Below are positions 6,816 to 12,464 of a DNA stretch of 12,464 nucleotides, one piece after another; positions within the stretch are counted from its first letter, which is position 1; the number at the start of each line of letters is the position of its first letter. The translations under genes and the position numbers were made by a program. The stretch is taken from the NCBI GenBank assembly GCA_011046175.1, contig DSBB01000098.1:1-12464 (forward strand), written 5' to 3'. This stretch comes from Candidatus Hydrogenedentota bacterium. Its GTDB lineage: Bacteria > Hydrogenedentota > Hydrogenedentia > Hydrogenedentales > CAITNO01. The notes beneath the pieces are model-generated. The model was not told where the DNA came from, did not search any database, and saw only the letters and a program-made list of their open reading frames with translations.

Positions 6816-6874
6816 TATTATGTGTTTTTCTTTCAACAACCAATTCACCTGAATAGATTGGAGTCAGGAGCATT

Positions 6875-9800
6875 ATGAGCAGACCAGTACGCACCCTTGA
6901 CGGGAATGAAGCAGTTGCGAACATCGCTTATCAAGTAAGTGAAGTTGCGGCCATTTACCCGATTACGCCTTCGTCGCCCATGGGCGAATGGGCCGACCAG
7001 TGGATGTCCGAGGGCCGTCCCAACATCTGGGGGACAGTGCCTCTTATCGTGGAGTTGGAAAGTGAAGCGGGCGCCTCGGCAGCCGTACACGGCGCTCTTC
7101 AGGCCGGTTCCCTTGTAACCACGTTTACTGCGTCGCAGGGCCTTTTGTTGATGATACCCAACATGCTGAAAATTGCCGGCGAACTGACCCCCGCCGTGTT
7201 TCACATCTCGGCGCGAACGCTCGCCACCCATGCCTTGTCCATTTTTGGTGATCACAGCGATGTAATGGCGGCGCGCAGCACGGGATTCGCCATGCTGGCC
7301 TCGGGGTCCGTCCAGGAAGCGCAGGACATGGCGCTGATTGCCCATGCGGCAACGCTCGAGTCGCGAGTTCCGTTCGTGCATTTCTTCGAGGGCTTCCGTA
7401 TTTCCCATGAGGTGAATCGAATAGAACAATTATTGCCCGAAGACATACGGGCGATGATAGATGATGATCTTGTTTACGCCCATCGTCAACGCGCCATGTC
7501 ACCAGATCGCCCCTTCATACGCGGCACGGCGCAAAACCCTGATGTGTTTTTCCAAGCGCGGGAAGCATGCAACCCCTTTTACGACGCATGCCCGGCCATC
7601 GTTCAAAAAGTGATGGACAAGTTTGCCGCGCTCACCGGGCGTCAATATAAATTGTTCGATTATACGGGAGCGCCTGACGCTGAACGGATCGTAGTGATAA
7701 TGGGCAGCGGCGCGGAAGCAGCGGCGGAAGCGGTTGAATATCTCATGGAGAAGGACGAAAAGGTGGGCGTTGTGGTCGTACACCTTTATCGTCCGTTCGC
7801 GGCGGAGGCTTTTTTGAGCGCGTTGCCCGCAACCACCAGAACCATTGCCGTGCTTGACCGCACTAAGGAGCCGGGCGCGCCGGGCGAGCCAATGTTTCTC
7901 GATGTGTCAAACGCCATTGCCGAGGCCATTTGCGATGGGACCTCGCCATTCGACAAAATGCCTAAAGTCGTCGGCGGCCGGTACGGTCTTTCCTCGCGCG
8001 AATTCACCCCGGCAATGCTCAAGGGCGTGTTTGATCACTTGAAGGAAGAAAAGCCCATGAAGCGTTTCACCGTCGGCATCAACGACGATGTATCCAACAA
8101 CAGCATCCAATACGATCCCGATTTCTCCACCGAGCATCCCGAAACTGTCCGCGCGCTGTTTTACGGCCTCGGCGCGGACGGAACGGTGGGCGCCAATAAA
8201 AACTCAATCAAGATAATCGGCGAGGACGCGGGATTATGCGCGCAGGGTTATTTCGTGTATGACTCGCGCAAGTCCGGCGCCATGACCACGTCGCATCTGC
8301 GTTTCGGTCCCCGGCTCATCCGAAGCACCTATCTCATTACCAAGGCCAATTTTATCGCATGTCATCAGTTCTCCTTCATGGAAAAACTCAATGTGCTCAA
8401 ATGCGCGCAGCCGGGCGCCACATTCCTTTTGAACAGCATCTACGGCCCTGACGAGGTATGGGACCATTTGCCGCGCACGGCGCAGCGTGAAATTATTGAA
8501 AAGAAATTGAAATTTTACGTTATCAATGGTTTCCAAGTCGCCAAGGAAGCGGGCATGGGCGGACGCATCAATACCGTCATGCAGACTTGTTTCTTCTATA
8601 TAAGCGGCGTGCTGCCGCAGGAGGATGCCATACAATCCATCAAGAAGGCCATCAAAAAAACATACGGAAAACGAGGCGATGCGATTGTACAAAAGAATTG
8701 GACGGCGGTGGATATGGCCATTGACAACTTGCACGAAGTGAAAGTGCCGTCCGAAGTGACCAGTTCCTTCGACATTCGCCCGCCCGTGCCGCCGGAAGCG
8801 CCTGAATTTGTGCGTGAATTCACGGCGGAAATCATAGCTGAAAACGGGGAAAATCTTCCGGTTAGCAAGATGCCCGTGGATGGCACTTTTCCGGTGGGAA
8901 CAACCAAATGGGAGAAACGCAATATCGCATTGGAAATTCCGAGTTGGGACCCCGACGTCTGCATACAATGCGGCAAGTGCGTTATGGTGTGCCCGCACGC
9001 CGCCATTCGTTCCAAGGTTGTGGACGCTGATTCCCTAAGCAACGCGCCTGAAGGTTTCAAATCGGTTAAAGCCAAATGGAAGAACTTTGACGGAAAACTG
9101 TTCGTACTGCAAGTTGCGCCGGAAGACTGCACCGGCTGCACGCTGTGCGCGCAGACATGTCCCGCAAAGAACAAGGAAGAAGCCAAACTGCGCGCGCTCA
9201 ACATGGTGGAACAGGCTCCCATCCGCGACCGCGAACGCGATTGTTGGAACTATTTCCTGTCGCTGCCGCAGGTTGATCGTAACGCGCTCAATCATAACGC
9301 CGTTAAAGACGTGCAACTGCTGGAGCCTTTGTTTGAGTTCAGCGGCGCATGCGCCGCCTGTGGCGAGACCCCCTATGTCAAACTGCTGTCGCAGCTGTTT
9401 GGCGACCGGCTTTACATCGGCAACGCCACCGGGTGTTCCTCAATTTACGGCGGCAATCTGCCGACAACCCCCTGGGCGCCCAACAAGGAAGGACGGGGAC
9501 CCACATGGTCGAATTCCCTTTTTGAAGACGCCGCAGAATTCAGTATGGGAATGCGCGTCACCGTTGACAAGCAGCGGCAGTATGCCTGTGAATTGGTGAA
9601 GCGTTTGGAAAGCGTAATCGGCGGCGAACTGGCACAAGCGCTGCTCACGTCCGAACAACGGGAAGAGGCGGACATATTTGAACAGCGCAAACGTGTGTCG
9701 GCGCTCAAGGAAAAATTGGCGCAATCGGATTCTCCGGACGCCAAGATGCTGCTGCATATCGCGGATTTCCTCGTGAAGAAAAGCGTATGGGGACTGGGGG

Positions 9801-10468
9801 GCGACGGCTGGGCCTATGACATCGGTTACGGCGGACTGGACCATGTGATTGCCTCCGGCTATAATGTCAACCTGCTCGTATTGGATACCGAGGTCTATTC
9901 CAACACAGGCGGCCAATGCTCGAAAGCCACCCCCCGCGGCGCGGTCGCCAAATTTGCCGCAGGCGGCAAGCCTGCAGGCAAAAAGGATTTGGGACTGATC
10001 GCCATGACCTACGGAAACGTGTACGTTGCGCACGTGGCGATGGGCGCAAATGATTCACATACCATCAAGGCGTTCCGTGAAGCGGAGGCTTATGACGGCC
10101 CTTCGTTGATCATCGCCTACTGTCATTGTATCGCCCACGGCTATAACCTTGCAATGGGACTTGAACAGCAGAAGGCGGCGGTGCAATCGGGGCACTGGCC
10201 GTTGTTCCGATATAATCCTGACTTGATCAAACAGGGCAAGAATCCGTTCCAGCTTGATTCCAAGGCGCCGGCGCTGGCCCTTGATAAATACATCTACAAC
10301 GAGACACGGTACAAGATGCTGTCACTAAGTCAGCCTGAACTCGCCCGGAAATTGCTTGAAGAAGCCGAAAACGACGTGGCAACACGCTGGCAGTTGTACA
10401 ATTATCTCGCGAACATGCAATGCGAACCGACATCCGACACGCCAGCGTCCGCGGAAGCAACAGAATAG
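6875..10468 (+). CDS. nifJ: Pyruvate:ferredoxin (flavodoxin) oxidoreductase, single-chain homodimeric type
   Basis: This 1197-residue enzyme oxidatively decarboxylates pyruvate with CoA to acetyl-CoA and CO2, reducing ferredoxin or flavodoxin in the cytoplasm. Domain order is complete: the N-terminal pyruvate/TPP domain (YPITPSSPMGEWADQW at 28-43, with Thr31, Glu64 and Arg114 at the positions known from the Desulfovibrio africanus enzyme), the domain II and gamma-type regions (about 260-630), and a 2x[4Fe-4S] ferredoxin domain. The latter has Cys696, 699, 702, 706 and Cys752, 755, 758, 762. The C-terminal TPP domain has GDGWAYDIGYGG and Asn1010 in VYSNTGGQ. The proximal cluster ligands are Cys826, Cys829, Cys854 and Cys1085, spaced as in the characterised enzyme. 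AGGAG lies 4 nt before ATG 6875. Catalytic and cluster residues are intact. It diverges from nifS and is followed 61 bp later by a DHODH-like gene. Confidence 0.98.
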   Translation: MSRPVRTLDGNEAVANIAYQVSEVAAIYPITPSSPMGEWADQWMSEGRPNIWGTVPLIVELESEAGASAAVHGALQAGSLVTTFTASQGLLLMIPNMLKIAGELTPAVFHISARTLATHALSIFGDHSDVMAARSTGFAMLASGSVQEAQDMALIAHAATLESRVPFVHFFEGFRISHEVNRIEQLLPEDIRAMIDDDLVYAHRQRAMSPDRPFIRGTAQNPDVFFQAREACNPFYDACPAIVQKVMDKFAALTGRQYKLFDYTGAPDAERIVVIMGSGAEAAAEAVEYLMEKDEKVGVVVVHLYRPFAAEAFLSALPATTRTIAVLDRTKEPGAPGEPMFLDVSNAIAEAICDGTSPFDKMPKVVGGRYGLSSREFTPAMLKGVFDHLKEEKPMKRFTVGINDDVSNNSIQYDPDFSTEHPETVRALFYGLGADGTVGANKNSIKIIGEDAGLCAQGYFVYDSRKSGAMTTSHLRFGPRLIRSTYLITKANFIACHQFSFMEKLNVLKCAQPGATFLLNSIYGPDEVWDHLPRTAQREIIEKKLKFYVINGFQVAKEAGMGGRINTVMQTCFFYISGVLPQEDAIQSIKKAIKKTYGKRGDAIVQKNWTAVDMAIDNLHEVKVPSEVTSSFDIRPPVPPEAPEFVREFTAEIIAENGENLPVSKMPVDGTFPVGTTKWEKRNIALEIPSWDPDVCIQCGKCVMVCPHAAIRSKVVDADSLSNAPEGFKSVKAKWKNFDGKLFVLQVAPEDCTGCTLCAQTCPAKNKEEAKLRALNMVEQAPIRDRERDCWNYFLSLPQVDRNALNHNAVKDVQLLEPLFEFSGACAACGETPYVKLLSQLFGDRLYIGNATGCSSIYGGNLPTTPWAPNKEGRGPTWSNSLFEDAAEFSMGMRVTVDKQRQYACELVKRLESVIGGELAQALLTSEQREEADIFEQRKRVSALKEKLAQSDSPDAKMLLHIADFLVKKSVWGLGGDGWAYDIGYGGLDHVIASGYNVNLLVLDTEVYSNTGGQCSKATPRGAVAKFAAGGKPAGKKDLGLIAMTYGNVYVAHVAMGANDSHTIKAFREAEAYDGPSLIIAYCHCIAHGYNLAMGLEQQKAAVQSGHWPLFRYNPDLIKQGKNPFQLDSKAPALALDKYIYNETRYKMLSLSQPELARKLLEEAENDVATRWQLYNYLANMQCEPTSDTPASAEATE

Positions 10469-10529
10469 CCGCAAACAACAAAACAACATTGTCACCGGAA
10501 CGCAAAACCGGTTGAAGGTGGAAAATAAA

Positions 10530-11543
10530 ATGGATTTAACGACCAGATATCTGGGGTTGGAATTGAAAAACCCGATTGTGGTGTCTCCGTCGCCGTTGAG
10601 CGAACAAATTGACAGCGTCAAACGCATGGAGGACGCGGGCGCCGCCGCCGTGGCGCTGCATTCATTGTTTGAGGAACAAATCACATTGCAAAGCAATGAA
10701 CTGGATGCGAATCTCGTTCAGGGCGAAAACAGTTTTGCCGAGGCGCTGACCTATTTCCCGGATATGGGGGATTACAAGATGGGCCCCGACGCTTACTTGG
10801 ATCACATTCGCCGCGCAAAAGAGGCCGTGAACATTCCCATCATTGGCAGCCTGAACGGCGTTTCAGCCGGCGGTTGGCTTGATTTCGCCAAAAAGATTGA
10901 AGAAGCGGGCGCCGACGCGTTGGAGTTAAACGTATATTTTATTCCCACCAATCCGGGCATGACCGCGCAAACCCTGGAAGACATGTATGCCAGTATTGTG
11001 CAGTCCATTAAAAAGGTGGTTGCCGTCCCCGTCGCCATCAAGATAGGCCCTTATTTCAGCGCTTTGGCGAATGTGGCAAAACGTCTGGACCAGGCGTGCG
11101 CCAACGCGCTTGTTTTGTTTAATCGTTTCTACCAGCCGGATATTGATCTCGAAACTCTTGAAGTCAAGCCGGACTTGTTCCTGAGCGGTTCTAACGAACT
11201 GCGGCTGCGGCTGCGCTGGGTGGCAATACTTTATGGATCAATCAAAGCGGACATGGCAATAACGGGCGGCGTGCATACCGCGCAGGATGTCATTAAGTCA
11301 ATGATGGTCGGCGCGAATGCGGCGATGTTGACATCCGCCCTACTCAAACACGGCATTGACCATCTTAAGGTTGTGTTGGACGGCGTTGTCGAGTGGATGG
11401 AAGCACATGAATATGAATCCATACGCCAAATGCAGGGCAGCATGAGCCATAAAAAATGTCCGGAGCCCGCGGCTTTCGAGCGCGCCAACTACATGAAGAT
11501 TCTGACCGAATATACGCCGCAAACACCGTCGCCCATGAAATGA
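10530..11543 (+). CDS. Dihydroorotate dehydrogenase-like TIM-barrel flavoprotein
   Basis: The 337-residue product starts at ATG 10530, after a GGTGG Shine-Dalgarno-like sequence; the open frame continues back into nifJ, but that part is overlap. The start MDLTTRYLGLELKNPIVVSPSPLS is the usual N-terminus of the DHOD family. Later family landmarks are GSLNG (106-110), EEAGADALELN (134-144), VAIKIGP (178-184) and the phosphate-binding strand ITGGVHTAQDV (254-264) with GANAAMLTSALL. In true enzymes ELN is followed by an S/N-C-PN type segment and the catalytic Cys or Ser loop; here it reads ELNVYFIPTNPG and no cysteine is present. FMN binding is plausible, but orotate formation is doubtful. Such DHODH-like genes are, as I recall, often found beside nifJ in anaerobes and cyanobacteria, suggesting an accessory redox role. 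It closes the nifJ operon ahead of a strong terminator. Confidence 0.9.
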   Translation: MDLTTRYLGLELKNPIVVSPSPLSEQIDSVKRMEDAGAAAVALHSLFEEQITLQSNELDANLVQGENSFAEALTYFPDMGDYKMGPDAYLDHIRRAKEAVNIPIIGSLNGVSAGGWLDFAKKIEEAGADALELNVYFIPTNPGMTAQTLEDMYASIVQSIKKVVAVPVAIKIGPYFSALANVAKRLDQACANALVLFNRFYQPDIDLETLEVKPDLFLSGSNELRLRLRWVAILYGSIKADMAITGGVHTAQDVIKSMMVGANAAMLTSALLKHGIDHLKVVLDGVVEWMEAHEYESIRQMQGSMSHKKCPEPAAFERANYMKILTEYTPQTPSPMK

Positions 11544-11570
11544 ATGATTGACTGCCCGGATAGTAGTGTT

Positions 11571-11608
11571 GCACACCTGTTTTTCATAATGGGTGTGCGT
11601 TTTTTTTT
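11571..11608 (+). terminator. Rho-independent terminator of the nifJ operon
   Basis: GCACACC (11571-11577) pairs perfectly with GGTGTGC (11592-11598) around a 14-nt loop. A G and a run of nine T residues (11600-11608) follow. It begins 28 bp after the stop codon of the DHODH-like gene. Confidence 0.88.
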
Positions 11609-11625
11609 CCGTCAGTATTTCCACT

Positions 11626-11655
11626 TTGAAGAAGCCGCGCCGCCTGCTTTAATAT
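11626..11655 (+). promoter_or_regulatory. Candidate promoter for the last gene
   Basis: TTGAAG (11626-11631) and TAATAT (11650-11655) are 18 bp apart, just after the terminator and about 110 bp before the ATG at 11763. Each box matches the sigma-70 consensus at 4 of 6 positions; an overlapping TATACT (11653-11658) is a better -10 with a longer spacer. The rest of 11609-11762 shows nothing else I can support. Confidence 0.35.
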
Positions 11656-11762
11656 ACTGGGAGCGCCTGTTCGTTGCCCGACCCTTGCGATAACAAGCGA
11701 TCTGGCCCGTTCCCATTCCCTCGCGTTGCCGTCACTGGTTGATTTTCGGAGTACAAAAGAGA

Positions 11763-12464
11763 ATGCATGCTGCCATCTACATTTGCGCATTTTTCATCGT
11801 TGCTCTTCTTCAAATGAACGTGTACGCTGACAACATCCGTTTTAATTTTGAAAACGGCATGCAATATTGGCGGATTATTGAAGGCGCTTTCGGCAACTTA
11901 CGCACCGACCGCGCCACTTTTCATCATGGAAATGAGCCGTACAATAAGGAAGGCCTCTTCTTTCTCTCAACCCTCGAGTCGCACGGCGGTGAACCGGATG
12001 ACACCTATACCGGCTGTATCGAATCGGCGGTATTTATACTGGAATCGCCCAAAATATATCTGAGCGTTGGCGGCGGCAATCATTCAGACACCTACATTGC
12101 CTTATGCGCGCTTGACGGCCGCGAGATTCGCTGGGCGCGGGGCGACAATGCGCAAAAAATGAAACAGCACCGTTGGGATGTGCCGGAACTGGTGGGTCAC
12201 TCTGTGTTTATTCGAGTGTGCGACCAAAACACAGGCAGCTGGGGTCACATTACCCTTGATGATGTAAGGGCGCAAGGTGTCATAGACAAGGACGCCTCCG
12301 CCAAACATTGGCGGGAAACGCAATCCCAGCGAAAGCGTTTCGAATCCCGTCAGAGAATAACGGAAGCATTGGCAATTATCCGGAAGGGAAAACTGCGCCT
12401 GAAGGACCGTCCCCGCGCTGACATGGCCGGTTTCGTGCCCTGTGATTTTGACCAGGCCAAAGAG
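11763..12464 (+). CDS. Secreted protein with N-terminal beta-sandwich domain (3' truncated by window end)
   Basis: An ATG at 11763 opens a frame that runs without a stop for 234 codons to the window edge. Residues 1-22 form a clear signal peptide (hydrophobic core YICAFFIVALLQ, cleavage likely after VYA). Residues 24-172 look like a jelly-roll module: FNFENGMQYWRI, GAFGN, GGEPDDTYTGCIES, IYLSVGGGNHSDTYIAL, HRWDVPELVGHSVFIRV and GSWGHITLDDV. The combination of GGG, WDV-x2-LVG and WGHI-x-LDD(V/I) is typical of the sugar-associated domains attached to GH32-like and other exported proteins in Planctomycetes and relatives; this placement is by memory. After it comes a charged, probably helical stretch (173-215). 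The remaining domain, and so the function, lies outside the window. A GGAG (11748-11751) 11 nt upstream and an AAAGAGA next to the ATG may serve as ribosome binding site. Confidence 0.8.
   Translation, partial: MHAAIYICAFFIVALLQMNVYADNIRFNFENGMQYWRIIEGAFGNLRTDRATFHHGNEPYNKEGLFFLSTLESHGGEPDDTYTGCIESAVFILESPKIYLSVGGGNHSDTYIALCALDGREIRWARGDNAQKMKQHRWDVPELVGHSVFIRVCDQNTGSWGHITLDDVRAQGVIDKDASAKHWRETQSQRKRFESRQRITEALAIIRKGKLRLKDRPRADMAGFVPCDFDQAKE

Larger units (their letters stand above)
6486..6874. other. Divergent nifS/nifJ intergenic region
   Basis: These 389 bp separate the divergent nifS and nifJ genes. They hold a 12-bp palindrome near nifS, a 9-bp direct repeat, a plausible promoter facing nifJ, and a chain of overlapping inverted repeats before the nifJ Shine-Dalgarno sequence AGGAG (6866-6870). 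A 90-codon open frame (6606-6878) exists, but I do not consider it a gene. Confidence 0.6.

Noticed and set aside
6606..6878. 90-codon open frame in the nifS/nifJ gap
   Set aside because: It has no ribosome binding site, an odd composition, runs over the nifJ start, and covers the repeats better explained as regulatory DNA or RNA.
8234..8998. 254-codon open frame on the minus strand within nifJ
   Set aside because: It lies wholly antisense to a highly conserved enzyme, has no Shine-Dalgarno sequence, and its His/Arg-rich composition is a reflection of the nifJ codons.
10356..10529. N-terminal extension of the DHODH-like protein into nifJ
   Set aside because: The extra 58 residues are basic and repetitive, overlap the nifJ C-terminus out of frame, and precede the standard family start at MDLTTRYLG.
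10530..11543. Calling the gene pyrD of pyrimidine biosynthesis
   Set aside because: The catalytic loop is not conserved and the operon partner is nifJ, not other pyr genes.

Overview
The window most resembles a bacterial chromosome fragment from an anaerobe of the PVC/Hydrogenedentota-like type. This assignment is an inference from three things: Pro-Glu-Gly-Glu (PEGEGE) linkers in a secreted protein, several large signal-peptide-bearing beta-rich proteins, and a full-length pyruvate:ferredoxin oxidoreductase beside NifS/NifU-type iron-sulfur assembly genes. No rRNA, tRNA, transposase, integrase or CRISPR array is visible.

Layout. Positions 1-2248 (+) carry a two-gene secreted-protein unit: the 3' end of a surface protein (PEGEGE linker plus two copies of a beta-rich domain), then a BNR_4-family protein that may bind or cleave a polysaccharide. 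Positions 2401-3597 (+) encode a DUF362 protein with a cysteine-rich C-terminus. It is convergent, 14 bp apart, with a minus-strand group that reads nifS (6485-5301), nifU-like (5297-4692), then a class-I SAM-dependent O-methyltransferase (4598-3612). A 389-bp divergent intergenic region (6486-6874) separates nifS from nifJ. It holds a 12-bp palindrome near nifS, a plausible sigma-70 promoter facing nifJ, and a possible 5' leader of about 200 nt with overlapping inverted repeats. nifJ (6875-10468, +) is followed by a dihydroorotate-dehydrogenase-like flavoprotein gene (10530-11543) and a clear rho-independent terminator (11571-11608). The last gene (11763 to the window end, +) is the 5' part of another secreted protein.

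How the genes fit together. NifS supplies persulfide sulfur and the NifU-like scaffold builds Fe-S clusters. The largest visible consumer is NifJ, which carries three [4Fe-4S] clusters and oxidises pyruvate to acetyl-CoA while reducing ferredoxin or flavodoxin. The catalytic and cluster residues of NifS, NifU and NifJ are intact by inspection. The DUF362 protein may also bind a cluster. The DHODH-like protein has lost the usual active-site loop of true dihydroorotate dehydrogenases and is probably an accessory or redox protein linked to NifJ rather than a pyrimidine enzyme. The flanking secreted proteins point to interaction with polysaccharides or surfaces. I see no single convincing new multi-gene system. 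The best leads are the nifJ leader, the altered DHODH-like protein and the cysteine-rich DUF362 tail.
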